From contig NZ_PDOA01000002.1 of the NCBI RefSeq assembly GCF_003116135.1, positions 62,001 to 126,000 of the forward strand: 64,000 nt of DNA, given 5' to 3'. Source of the DNA: Teichococcus aestuarii (GTDB taxonomy: Bacteria; Pseudomonadota; Alphaproteobacteria; Acetobacterales; Acetobacteraceae). Positions 8,274 through 16,378 of the stretch are shown piece by piece; the stretch's first letter is position 1; each line of letters begins with the position of its first letter. The translations under genes and the position numbers were made by a program. The notes below the pieces were generated by a model. That model worked only from the letters and a program-made list of their open reading frames with translations, ran no database searches and was not told the DNA's origin.

Positions 8274-10366
8274 GCGTCATTCTCCGCGATGTCGATCACC
8301 GCGTCGGCGGCGAAGGCGCCCTGCCCCGCGGGCATGGCGAAGACGGGGTTGAGGTCGATGCCCGAGAGGCGCGGCCCGGCCTGATGGGCGAAGGCGGAAA
8401 GGCGCGAGAGCATCCGCGCCAGCGCCGGGATGTCGGCCGGCGGGCGGCCGCGCGCGCCCAGCAGCAGCGGCGCGCCCTTGATCGAGCGGATCATCCGCTC
8501 CGCCTCCGCCTCGCCGAAGGGGCAGCGGCGGAACGAGACGTCCTTCAGGATCTCGACGAAGATGCCGCCCAGCCCGAACATCGCCACCGGCCCGAAGACC
8601 GGGTCGCGGTGCACGCCGAGGATGCACTCGACGCCGCCCGAGAGCTGCTTCGCCACCAGCACGCCCTCGATGCGCGCATCCGGCGCCGCCTTCGCCGCTC
8701 GCTGCATCAGCAGGGCGAAGCCTTCGCGCACCGCCGCCGCATCGGCCACGTTCAGCAGCACGCCGCCGATCTCCGACTTGTGCAGGATGTCGGGCGACAG
8801 GATCTTCAGCACCACGGGGAAGCCGATGGCCTCGGCCGCCGCCACGGCGCTCTCCACCTCGGCGCAGGCGCGCTCCGGCGCCGCCTCGATGCCGGCCCGG
8901 CCCAGGATGCGCTTGGCCTCGGCCTCGCTCGGCGTGGTGGCGGGCAGCGCCACGGCGGCCCCGGCGACAGGGGTTTCGCGCGGCGGCACGGCGAAGGCAT
9001 CCCCGAAGCGGCCCATGGCGTGGATCGCCACCACCGCGCGCGAGGGGTCCTCGAAGACGGTGAAGCCATCCGCCTCGAACTGTTCCACCAGATGGGGGTC
9101 GGCCAGCACGGAGAGGACGAACAACCGGTCGGGGTGCGCGTCGCGCACCGCCTTCAGCTCGGCGCGCAGGCGCGGCGCCACGGAGGCGGCGCCGCCCGCA
9201 TGGGTGAAGAAGGCGAGGATGGACTGGTAGCCGCCATCCTGCACCAGCGCGTCGGCGAAGCGGCCCACCAGGGAGAGGTCGTTCAGCGCCTGGGCGGTGC
9301 AGTCCACCGGGTTCTGCGGCGCGCAGAAGGGCAGCGCCTCGCGCAGCGCCGCCTGCGCCGCCTCCGGCATCTCCGGCATGGGCAGGCCGATGGCATCCGC
9401 CGCGTCCGAGATCAGCACGCCGGCGCCGCCGCTGATGGTCAGCACGCCCAGCGAATTGCCGGCCGGGTAGATGCGCCGCGTGGCCAGGCGGGCGATGTCC
9501 AGCATCTCCTCCGTCGTGCGGGCGCGCACCACGCCGTATTCGGCGAGCACCGCATCCGTCACCGCGTCGTCGCCGGCGATGGAGGCGGTGTGGGAGCGCG
9601 CGGCGGCGCTGCCCACGGCGCTGCGGCCCACCTTCATCATCACCACCGGCTTGCGGTTGCGCCGCGCCAGCTCCAGCGCGGCGAGGAAGCTCTCCGCGTC
9701 GCGGATGCCCTCGGCATAGGCGGCGATCACCTCGGTGCCGGGGTCCTGCGCCATCCAGCCGATCATGTGGCCGATGTTGAGGTCCGCCTCATTGCCGGTG
9801 GTCACCACGCAGGAAAGGCCGAGCCGGTGGTCGCGCGCCAGGCCGAACAGGTGCATGCCATAGGCGCCGGACTGACTGGCGATGCCGATGGGGCCCGGCA
9901 CCGGCGGGCCGCGCTCCAGGCTGGTGGTGAAGGTGCCGAAGAAGCCGCTGCGGACGTTGAACAGGCCCAGGCAGTTGGGGCCGAGCAGGCGCATGCCGTG
10001 GCGGCGGGCGCTGGCCAGCATGGCCTCCTGCGCCGCCACCCCCTCCCCGCCCATCTCGGCGAAGCCGGCGCTGAACATGATGGCAGCCTTGGTGCCGCGC
10101 TCCGCCAGCTGCTCCACCGCCTGCGCCGCCGCGCTGGCCGGCACCGCGATGATGGCGACATCCGGCGTCTCCGGCAGGGCGGCGACGCTCTCATAGGCCG
10201 TCAGCCCCTGCACCACCTTGCGCTTCGGGTTCACCGGCAGGATGCGCCCCTGGAAGCCCAGCCGCGTCATGTAGTCGATCGGCCGGCCGCCGATGCGCGC
10301 CGCCTCGTCGGAGGCGCCGATGACCGCCACCGTGCGCGGGTCCAGCAGCGCCGAGAGCGTCTCCAT
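8270..10366 (-). CDS. NDP-forming acyl-CoA synthetase (acetate-CoA ligase family)
   Basis: About 698 residues. The N-terminal CoA-binding Rossmann domain (LLDPRTVAVIGASDE) is followed by succinyl-CoA-synthetase-like flavodoxin domains. These include SHTASIAGDD with the phosphorylated-His region near residue 275. A C-terminal ATP-grasp domain (FPVVLKILSPDILHKSEIGG) completes the fused alpha-beta layout. It activates a carboxylic acid to its CoA thioester and is the first gene of the catabolic operon. The ATG at 10366 gives the usual family N-terminus. An in-frame TTG at 10408 with AGAAGGGA 9 bases upstream is a serious alternative start that adds 14 residues. Confidence 0.9.
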   Translation of the reverse strand: METLSALLDPRTVAVIGASDEAARIGGRPIDYMTRLGFQGRILPVNPKRKVVQGLTAYESVAALPETPDVAIIAVPASAAAQAVEQLAERGTKAAIMFSAGFAEMGGEGVAAQEAMLASARRHGMRLLGPNCLGLFNVRSGFFGTFTTSLERGPPVPGPIGIASQSGAYGMHLFGLARDHRLGLSCVVTTGNEADLNIGHMIGWMAQDPGTEVIAAYAEGIRDAESFLAALELARRNRKPVVMMKVGRSAVGSAAARSHTASIAGDDAVTDAVLAEYGVVRARTTEEMLDIARLATRRIYPAGNSLGVLTISGGAGVLISDAADAIGLPMPEMPEAAQAALREALPFCAPQNPVDCTAQALNDLSLVGRFADALVQDGGYQSILAFFTHAGGAASVAPRLRAELKAVRDAHPDRLFVLSVLADPHLVEQFEADGFTVFEDPSRAVVAIHAMGRFGDAFAVPPRETPVAGAAVALPATTPSEAEAKRILGRAGIEAAPERACAEVESAVAAAEAIGFPVVLKILSPDILHKSEIGGVLLNVADAAAVREGFALLMQRAAKAAPDARIEGVLVAKQLSGGVECILGVHRDPVFGPVAMFGLGGIFVEILKDVSFRRCPFGEAEAERMIRSIKGAPLLLGARGRPPADIPALARMLSRLSAFAHQAGPRLSGIDLNPVFAMPAGQGAFAADAVIDIAENDA

Positions 10367-10696
10367 GGGCAGAACCTGGCCCGGTGGCGTGGCGGTGGTG
10401 TCCGGCAATGGCGTCGTTCCCTTCTGACGGAGGCTTTTCCCACGGGAGCCGGAGGGCGCTCCGCCCGGCTGCCGGCGGCCCTGCTGGCCGCGGCGGCGCG
10501 GGGCATTCCGCCACCTTCGCCCGTTTCCTTCCCCCGTTCTTTCCATGGCCTTTCCGGCCTGCGCGGAGGCTAGACCCCTCCGCCGATGCATTCAATATGG
10601 AGAATGGTATTCCGCGCCCGGAAAAGAGGTACCCTTCTCGACGCCCGTGCCGCCCCGCCGCAGGATCGGCACCCGAGGCAATGCGGAGGCGGCGGC
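10367..10696. promoter_or_regulatory. Divergent promoter region with IclR-like palindrome (about 10590-10613)
   Basis: About 330 bases between the catabolic operon (minus) and the serine hydrolase gene (plus). An A/T-richer patch at 10590-10613 contains ATTC, GAAT and ATTC half-sites (ATTCAATATGGAGAAT, then GGTATTCC), including the short inverted repeat GAAT-GGT-ATTC. Such ATTC/GAAT arrangements resemble operators of IclR-type regulators of aromatic or acyl catabolism, but no regulator gene is in the window. The assignment is tentative. Confidence 0.3.
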
Positions 10697-11911
10697 ATGA
10701 TCGTGGAGAATCCGAGAGCGGTGGGGCTCTGCCCGGAACGGCTGGGCCGGGTCGGGCACTGGGCGGAGGCGCTGGTGGCGTCGGGCCGGCTGGCGGGGAT
10801 GACGACGCTGGTGGCGCGGCGCGGCCAGGTGGCCTGGCTGCACAGCACCGGCATGGCCGACCGCGAGCGGGCCGTGCCGATGACGCCCGAGACCATCGTC
10901 CGCATCTATTCGATGACCAAGCCGCTCACCAGCCTGGCCATCCTGATGCTCTACGAGGAGGGCCGCTTCCAGCTCGACGACCCGATCACCCGCTTCCTGC
11001 CCGGCTTCGCCAACATGCGCGTGGCGGTGGGCGGCGGGCGCGGCAAGATCGACACCGTGCCGGCGGAGCGGGACATCACCTTCCGCGACCTGCTGACCCA
11101 CACCTCGGGCCTGACCTACGGCTTCATGCAGGCCACGCTGGTCGATGCGCTCTACCGCGAGCAGGGCGTGGACTTCCAGACGGCCGAGACCAGCCTGGAG
11201 GATGTGGTGGCGCGCGCCGCCGCCCTGCCGCTGATCGCCCAGCCAGGGCGGGAATGGAACTACAGCATCGCCACCGACGTGCTGGGGCATTTGGTCGCCG
11301 TCATCTCCGGCCAGCCCTTCGAGGATTTCCTGCGGCAGCGCGTGCTTCAGCCGCTGAAGCTGGTGGACACCGACTTCCACGTGCCGGAAGCCAAGCACCC
11401 CCGCCTCGCCGCCAACTACGCGCGCGGCGCGGGCGACAGCCTCGCCCTGATCGACGACCCCGCCACCAGCCGCTACCTGCGGCCGCGCACCGTCTGCTCC
11501 GGCGGCGGCGGGCTGGTCTCCACGGCGGCGGATTACTGGCGCTTCTGCCGCTTCATGCTGAACAAGGGGGAGCTGGAGGGGGTGCGCCTGCTCGGCCGCA
11601 AGACGGTGGAACTGATGACCGCCAACCACCTGCGCGGCGACATGGCGGCGATGGGCCAGCCGCGCTGGTCGGAAAGCACCGCCGAAGGCATCGGCTTCGG
11701 CCTCGGCTTCTCCGTCACGCTGGACCCGGCGCGGGCACAGATCCTCGGCACGCCGGGGGAATATGCCTGGGGCGGCGCCGCCTCCACCGCCTTCTGGGTC
11801 GACCCGGCCGAGGAGATGGCGGTCATCCTGCTCACCCAGCTCATGCCGTCCTCGGCCTATCCCATCCGGCGGGAGCTGCGGGTGCTGACCTATCAGGCCA
11901 TCATCGACTGA
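10697..11911 (+). CDS. Serine hydrolase, beta-lactamase/esterase class C family
   Basis: A 404-residue serine hydrolase of the class C beta-lactamase/EstB fold. The nucleophile motif SMTK (SxxK) is near residue 75, in RIYSMTKPLTSLAILML, and WNYSIATDVLGH holds the conserved Tyr. There is no clear signal peptide, so it is probably a cytoplasmic esterase rather than a resistance enzyme. The ATG at 10697 is chosen because GGAGG lies 7 bases upstream. It diverges from the acyl-CoA operon and could release the operon's acid substrate from an ester, but that is speculation. A family B repeat follows its stop. Confidence 0.88.
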   Translation: MIVENPRAVGLCPERLGRVGHWAEALVASGRLAGMTTLVARRGQVAWLHSTGMADRERAVPMTPETIVRIYSMTKPLTSLAILMLYEEGRFQLDDPITRFLPGFANMRVAVGGGRGKIDTVPAERDITFRDLLTHTSGLTYGFMQATLVDALYREQGVDFQTAETSLEDVVARAAALPLIAQPGREWNYSIATDVLGHLVAVISGQPFEDFLRQRVLQPLKLVDTDFHVPEAKHPRLAANYARGAGDSLALIDDPATSRYLRPRTVCSGGGGLVSTAADYWRFCRFMLNKGELEGVRLLGRKTVELMTANHLRGDMAAMGQPRWSESTAEGIGFGLGFSVTLDPARAQILGTPGEYAWGGAASTAFWVDPAEEMAVILLTQLMPSSAYPIRRELRVLTYQAIID

Positions 11912-11922
11912 GCGGGAGAAGG

Positions 11923-11962
11923 CCGGGGGAAGGAATTCCCCCGGACCCCCATCTTCTTTCTG
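11923..11962 (+). repeat. Family B palindromic repeat, copy B1 (likely terminator between convergent genes)
   Basis: Arms CCGGGGGAA and TTCCCCCGG with loop GGAA (11923-11944), followed by a pyrimidine tail ACCCCCATCTTCTTTCTG. It fills the gap between the serine hydrolase stop and the mntR stop. Three related copies occur at 30.9, 32.4 and 37.9 kb. A role as a bidirectional or plus-strand terminator is inferred from position and structure. Confidence 0.7.
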
Positions 11963-12421
11963 TCAGCCGGGGGTGCGCGGGCGGCCGAGAAAGCGCTCGA
12001 AGGCCGCCAGCGTCGCCTCGCTGACATGGTGCTCGATGCCCTCGGCATCCATCTCCGCCACCTCCGCCGGCACGCCGAGCGCCAGCAGCACATCCACCAC
12101 CACGCGGTGCCGGGCCTTCACCTCGGCCGCCAGCGCCTGCCCCTCGGCGGTGAGGAACACGCCGCGATAGGGCTTGGAATGCGCCAGCCCCTCCCGCTTC
12201 AGCCGGGCGATGGCCTTGATGGCGGTGGCATGGGAGACGCCGAGGCGCCGGGCGATGTCGGTCGGGCGGGCCTCGCCCGTGCCCTCCAGCAGGTCGGCGA
12301 TCAGCTCCACATAGTCGTGCAGCAGGGCGCTGGCGCGGGCCGAGCGGGCCGAGGCGTGGCGCGCCGCCTCCCGCATCGCGTCGCCGGCCGGGGGGGCCGC
12401 CTTGTCATCCTCCATCGCCAC
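11963..12421 (-). CDS. mntR: MntR-type manganese-responsive transcriptional regulator (DtxR family)
   Basis: A 152-residue DtxR/MntR family protein. It has an N-terminal winged helix-turn-helix (PTDIARRLGVSHATAIKAIARLKREGLA near residues 52-80) and a C-terminal metal-binding dimerisation domain with EGIEHHVSEATLAAF. There is no SH3-like third domain, which matches MntR rather than DtxR/IdeR. It is divergent from mntABCD and expected to repress it when Mn(II) is abundant. The start may be GTG at 12421 or the ATG two codons later at 12415; neither has a clear ribosome binding site. Confidence 0.9.
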   Translation of the reverse strand: MAMEDDKAAPPAGDAMREAARHASARSARASALLHDYVELIADLLEGTGEARPTDIARRLGVSHATAIKAIARLKREGLAHSKPYRGVFLTAEGQALAAEVKARHRVVVDVLLALGVPAEVAEMDAEGIEHHVSEATLAAFERFLGRPRTPG

Positions 12422-12485
12422 CCTGCGCCATGCCTGTGAAGTTGCCGTGATGGGGGGCCTCTAGCAGCCAGGGAAGCCCTTGCGC

Positions 12486-12534
12486 AAAATGTAGCCTTGG
12501 CTTCAACATGGCGCCATCGCTTGAAGATGGCGCC
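12486..12534. promoter_or_regulatory. Candidate MntR operator plus a 19-bp-spaced direct repeat upstream of mntA
   Basis: The sequence at 12486-12510 forms an imperfect inverted repeat of AATGTAGCC and GGCTTCAACAT, similar in form to the MntR box of enterobacteria (AACATAGC/GCTATGTT halves). It overlaps the first of two direct repeats, CTTCAACATGGCGCC (12501-12515) and CTTGAAGATGGCGCC (12520-12534). Its place between mntR and mntA supports a regulatory role. The exact alphaproteobacterial consensus was not checked. Confidence 0.45.
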
Positions 12535-12583
12535 GCTGGTTCCAGATGAAGACACTGTCACGAGAAGCCGGGAGACCGTCAGA

Positions 12584-13609
12584 ATGACCGAGGCCCGCAT
12601 GCCGCCTTCCCCTTCCCTCCTCCCCCCGCGCCCCGCCCGGCCGGGGCGGCGCGCCCTGCTGGCGGCCCTGGCCGGGCTGGTGGCGGCGCCGGCCCTGCCC
12701 GGCGTGGCGCCCGCCCAGCCGGCGGCGCCCCCGGTGCTCGCCACCACCGCCATGATCGGCGACCTGGCGCGCCGCATCGGCGGCGGACGAATCGCGCTCG
12801 ACGTGCTGATGGGCGAGGGGGTGGACCCGCATCTCTACAAGCCGACGCGCGGCGACATCGCCCGGCTGCTGAAGGCCGAGCTGGTGCTCACCAACGGGCT
12901 GCTGCTGGAAGGGCAGATGACCGGCGCCTTCGAGCGTGTGGCGCGCGCCGGCAAGCCGGTGGTGGCGGTGGCCGAGTCGCTGCCGCCGGAGTTCCTGCTC
13001 TCCCCCGAGGGCGCGGCCGGGCACCACGACCCGCATGTGTGGATGGACCCGCAGGCCTGGTCGCGCGCGGCGGCGCTCATCGCGCAGCACCTCACCACGC
13101 TGGAGCCGGCGGGCGCGGCGGCGTTCGCGCGCAACCTCGCCGACCTCCAGGCCGAGCTGGTGGCGCTCGATGCCTGGGCGGAGCAGGCCATCGCCTCCAT
13201 CCCGGCGCGGCAGCGGGTGCTGGTCACGGCGCATGACGCCTTCAACTACTTCTCGCGCCGCTACGGGCTGGAGGTGATGGGCATCCAGGGCCTCTCCACC
13301 GAATCCGAGGCCGGTCTGCGCCGCATGGAGGAGCTGGTGGCGCTGCTGGTGGAGCGCGGCATCCCCGCCGTCTTCGTCGAGAGCTCCGTCTCGGACCGCA
13401 ACGTGCGGGCGCTGGTGGAGGGCGCGGCGGCGCGCGGCCACCGCGTCGTCATCGGCGGCTCGCTGTTCTCGGACGCGATGGGCGCGCCCGGCACCTATGA
13501 AGGCACCTATCCCGGCATGATCGACCACAACGTGACGACCATGGTGCGGGCGCTGGGCGGCGAGGCGCCGCCGCGCGGCTTCGCCGACCGGCTGGCGGAG
13601 GCCCGGTGA
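12584..13609 (+). CDS. mntA: Manganese (zinc) ABC transporter periplasmic binding protein
   Basis: A 341-residue cluster 9 metal-binding protein. An N-terminal signal segment with RRALLAALAGLVAAPALPG ends near APAQP. Metal ligands typical of the family are visible: His in DPHLYKP, His in DPHVWMDP, Glu in FVESSVSDRNV, and Asp in LFSDAMG. There is no His-rich loop, which favours Mn/Fe over Zn, as does the adjacent mntR. The ATG at 12584 has GGAG 9 bases upstream; longer in-frame starts lie inside the operator. Its stop overlaps the ATPase gene by 4 bases. Confidence 0.92.
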   Translation: MTEARMPPSPSLLPPRPARPGRRALLAALAGLVAAPALPGVAPAQPAAPPVLATTAMIGDLARRIGGGRIALDVLMGEGVDPHLYKPTRGDIARLLKAELVLTNGLLLEGQMTGAFERVARAGKPVVAVAESLPPEFLLSPEGAAGHHDPHVWMDPQAWSRAAALIAQHLTTLEPAGAAAFARNLADLQAELVALDAWAEQAIASIPARQRVLVTAHDAFNYFSRRYGLEVMGIQGLSTESEAGLRRMEELVALLVERGIPAVFVESSVSDRNVRALVEGAAARGHRVVIGGSLFSDAMGAPGTYEGTYPGMIDHNVTTMVRALGGEAPPRGFADRLAEAR

Positions 13610-14400
13610 GCATCGCCCCGCCCGCCCTCGAGGTGCGCAACCTCTCCGTGGCCTACCGGGAGGCGCCGGTGCTGCGCGGCGTCAACTGGCGCGCGCCTGC
13701 CAGCGGCCTCACCGCCATCGTCGGGCCGAACGGCGCCGGCAAGTCCACCCTGCTGAAGGCGGCGCTGGGGCTGGTGCCGCGCCTCGCCGGCGAGGTGCGC
13801 TTCTTCGGCCAGGAGCTGCGGCAGGCGCGCCGGCGCATCGGCTACCTGCCGCAGCGCGCCAGCGTGGACTGGGACTTCCCCGCCACCGCCCTGCAGGTGG
13901 CGGCCATGGGCCGCTACCCGCGCGTCGGCTGGTTCCTGCCGCTGCCGCGCGCCGAGCGGGAGCGCGCCCGCGCCGCCCTGGCCGAGGTGGGCATGGCCGA
14001 TTTCGCCGGGCGGCAGATCGGCCAGCTCTCGGGCGGGCAGCAGCAGCGCGTCTTCCTCGCCCGCGCCCTGGCGCTGGAGGCCGATCTCTACCTGATGGAC
14101 GAGCCCTTCGCCGGGGTGGACGCCGCCACCGAGCGGGCCATCATCGACGTGCTGCACCGGCTGGGGCGGGAGGGGCGTGCGGTGATCGCGGTGCATCACG
14201 ACCTCGCCACGGCGCCGCAATACTTCCAGCATGTCTGCCTGCTGAATGGCGGGGTGGTCGCCGCCGGGCCGATGGAGACGACCTTCACGGCCGAGAACCT
14301 CTCGCGCACCTATGGCGGGCGGCTCAGCCTGCTGGACGAGGCGGCGCTGCGCCCGGCCGCCGCCCCGCCGGCCGGCCGGCCGCTGCGGGCCGTGCCATGA
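13606..14400 (+). CDS. mntB: Manganese ABC transporter ATP-binding protein
   Basis: A 264-residue ABC ATPase with Walker A GPNGAGKST near residue 43, signature LSGGQQQR, Walker B LYLMDEPFAG and the H-loop AVHHD. It energises Mn(II) import through the two downstream permeases. The start is GTG inside the mntA stop (GTGA). An ATGA overlap joins it to the first permease. Subunit letters differ between species for this operon. Confidence 0.92.
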   Translation: MSIAPPALEVRNLSVAYREAPVLRGVNWRAPASGLTAIVGPNGAGKSTLLKAALGLVPRLAGEVRFFGQELRQARRRIGYLPQRASVDWDFPATALQVAAMGRYPRVGWFLPLPRAERERARAALAEVGMADFAGRQIGQLSGGQQQRVFLARALALEADLYLMDEPFAGVDAATERAIIDVLHRLGREGRAVIAVHHDLATAPQYFQHVCLLNGGVVAAGPMETTFTAENLSRTYGGRLSLLDEAALRPAAAPPAGRPLRAVP

Positions 14401-15332
14401 TGGAGGCGCTGTTCCAGGCGCTGACGCTCAGCGGCGGCTACAATGCGCGGGTGGTGGCGCTGGGCTGCGCCGCCTTCGGGCTGGCGGCCGGGGCGCTGGG
14501 CTGCTTCGTGCTGCTGCGCGGCCGCGCGCTGATCGCCGATGCCGCCGCGCACGCCACCCTGCCGGGCCTCTGCCTCGCCTTCATCCTCGCCGCCGGCATG
14601 GGCTGGAACCCGCGCAGCCTGCCGCTGCTGATGGGCGGCGCGGCGGCCACGGCGGCGCTCGGCGTGCTGGCCGCCGGCGCGCTGGCCCGCGGCGGCCGGC
14701 TGCGGGACGACGCGGCGATGGCGCTGGTCATCTCCATCGGCTTCGGCATCGGCGTGGCGCTGCTCTCGGTGGTGCAGTCGCTGCCGGTGGGCGGGCAGGC
14801 GGGGCTGTCCAGCTTCATCCTCGGCCAGGCGGCGGGGATGAGCGCGGCCGATGCCTGGCTGATCTTCTGGCTGGCCCTGGCGGCGCTGGCGGCGGTGGCG
14901 GTGCTGTTCCGCCCCCTCGCCGTGCTCTGCTTCGACGCCGATTTCGCCGCCGCGGCCGGGCTGCCGGTGCGCTGGCTCGACCTCGCCCTGCTGGGGCTGA
15001 TGCTGGCCGTCACCGTGGCGGGGCTGCGCGCGGTGGGGCTGATCCTGGTGGTGGCGCTGATGGTGGTGCCCGCCGCCACCGCCCGGCTGAGCACCGAGCG
15101 CCTCTCGGTGATGGTGCCGCTGGCCGGGCTGCTCGGCGCCTTCGCGGCCTGGATGGGGGCGGGGCTTTCCGCCGCCGCGCCATCGCTGCCCACGGGCGCC
15201 ACCATCGCCCTGGTGGCCTGCGCGCTGTTCCTGCTGGCGCTGCTCTTCGCCCCGGCGCGCGGGGTGGTGGCCTTCGCGCTGCGCCAGCGCCGGCTGCGCC
15301 AGGAAGCGGCGATGGAGGCACGATCGGCATGA
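14397..15332 (+). CDS. mntC: Manganese ABC transporter permease, first copy
   Basis: A 311-residue ABC-3 family membrane protein with about eight hydrophobic segments. It carries the family signatures ALIADAAAHATLPG near residue 45 and VGLILVVALMVVPAATARL near 210. It starts at ATG 14397, overlapping the ATPase stop, and is followed with a 4-base overlap by a second ABC-3 permease. The two probably form a heterodimeric channel, as in SitCD or MntCD systems. Confidence 0.92.
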   Translation: MMEALFQALTLSGGYNARVVALGCAAFGLAAGALGCFVLLRGRALIADAAAHATLPGLCLAFILAAGMGWNPRSLPLLMGGAAATAALGVLAAGALARGGRLRDDAAMALVISIGFGIGVALLSVVQSLPVGGQAGLSSFILGQAAGMSAADAWLIFWLALAALAAVAVLFRPLAVLCFDADFAAAAGLPVRWLDLALLGLMLAVTVAGLRAVGLILVVALMVVPAATARLSTERLSVMVPLAGLLGAFAAWMGAGLSAAAPSLPTGATIALVACALFLLALLFAPARGVVAFALRQRRLRQEAAMEARSA

Positions 15333-16249
15333 CGCTGTTCCTGCAACTCGATTTCGCGGCGCTCTCGGCGGCGGTGCTGGCCTGCCTGGCCTGTGGCCTG
15401 CTCGGCAACCTGCTGCTGCTGACGCGGCAGAGCCTGCTGGGCGATGCCATCAGCCATTCCGTGCTGCCGGGGCTGGTGATGGGCTTCATCGTCACCGGCA
15501 CGCGCGCCACCCTGCCGATGGTGCTGGGCGCCATGGCCGCCGCCGTGCTGGCCGCGCTGCTGATCTCCCTGATCCGCCGTCTGGCGCGGCTGGAGGCGGG
15601 GGCCGCCATGGGCGTGGTGTTCTCCGGCATGTTCGCGCTGGGGCTGGTGCTGATCGAGGTGAGCGGCGCCCGCTCCGTCGATCTCGACGTGGACTGCGTG
15701 CTCTACGGCCAGCTGGAGGCGCTGATCTGGCCAGCCGCCACCGGCCTTTCCTCGCTGTGGGACCCGGTGGCGCTGGCCGACATGCCGCAGGAGACGCGCA
15801 CCCTGGCCGGCGTGCTGGCGCTGACGCTGGCCGGCCTCGCCCTGCTGTGGAAGGAGCTGCGGCTGGCGGCCTTCGACCCGGACTTCGCCGCCAGCATCGG
15901 CTTCGCGCCGCGCGGCCTGTCGCTGGTGGTGCTGGTGCTGGTCTCGGTGGCCTGCGTGGCGGCCTTCTGGGCGGTGGGGTCGATCCTGGTGATCGCCGCC
16001 CTGGTGGCGCCCGCCGCCATCGCCCGCCTGCTGACCGACGACTACCGCCGCCAGTTCCTGCTCTCGGCCGCGGCGGCGGTGCTGATGGGGGCGGGTGGCT
16101 ATGGCGCCGCCATCCTGGTGCCCTGGCTGCTGGGCCTGGGCCACGGGCTGAACGCCGCCGGCATGATGGCCGTGGTGGCCGGCCTGCTGCTCGCGCTGGC
16201 CTGGGCCTTCGGGCCCTATGGGCGGGTGCGGCGCGTCAGTGTGGCTTGA
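15329..16249 (+). CDS. mntD: Manganese ABC transporter permease, second copy
   Basis: A 306-residue ABC-3 family permease with QSLLGDAISHSVLPGLVMGF near residue 35 and AVGSILVIAALVAPAAIARLL near 210. A longer hydrophilic insert (DVDCVLYGQLEALIW...) is typical of the second SitD-like permease. It starts at ATG 15329, 4 bases inside the previous gene, and is the last gene of the operon. A family A repeat follows 8 bases after its stop. Confidence 0.92.
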   Translation: MTLFLQLDFAALSAAVLACLACGLLGNLLLLTRQSLLGDAISHSVLPGLVMGFIVTGTRATLPMVLGAMAAAVLAALLISLIRRLARLEAGAAMGVVFSGMFALGLVLIEVSGARSVDLDVDCVLYGQLEALIWPAATGLSSLWDPVALADMPQETRTLAGVLALTLAGLALLWKELRLAAFDPDFAASIGFAPRGLSLVVLVLVSVACVAAFWAVGSILVIAALVAPAAIARLLTDDYRRQFLLSAAAAVLMGAGGYGAAILVPWLLGLGHGLNAAGMMAVVAGLLLALAWAFGPYGRVRRVSVA

Positions 16250-16257
16250 GGAAGAAC

Positions 16258-16371
16258 CTTCTTTTTCTGAAGAAAAAGAAGCAAAAAGACTTTGTCAGTT
16301 TGGCGCCGCGCCCAACGTCAGCGCGGCGCCAACTGATGGAAGTTTTTTGGTCCTTTTTTCCAAAAAAGGAC
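16258..16371 (+). repeat. Family A triple-hairpin repeat, copy A1
   Basis: A 114-bp structured element between convergent genes. The left hairpin is CTTCTTTTTC-tgaa-GAAAAAGAAG (16258-16281). A central GC-rich stem has arms 16296-16311 and 16321-16335 (CAGTTTGGCGCCGCGC paired with GCGCGGCGCCAACTG, one bulged T). The right hairpin is GTCCTTTTTT-cc-AAAAAAGGAC (16350-16371). CAAAAAGACTT and AAGTTTTTTG extend the central stem. The hairpin T-runs make it a plausible two-way terminator for mntD and the helicase gene. Three relatives lie at 42.4, 48.4 and 52.4 kb. Confidence 0.85.
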
Positions 16372-16378
16372 GTCTTCC

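Noticed and set aside
6358-8280. A 640-residue open frame suggesting a fusion upstream of the small acyl-CoA dehydrogenase
   Set aside because: The N-terminal 284 residues are an out-of-frame reading of the MaoC gene; the dehydrogenase starts at 7428 with an ATGA overlap.
16258-16371. Family A repeats as insertion-sequence ends
   Set aside because: No transposase frame lies in or between them, the copies are only about 80-115 bp, and I saw no convincing target-site duplications.
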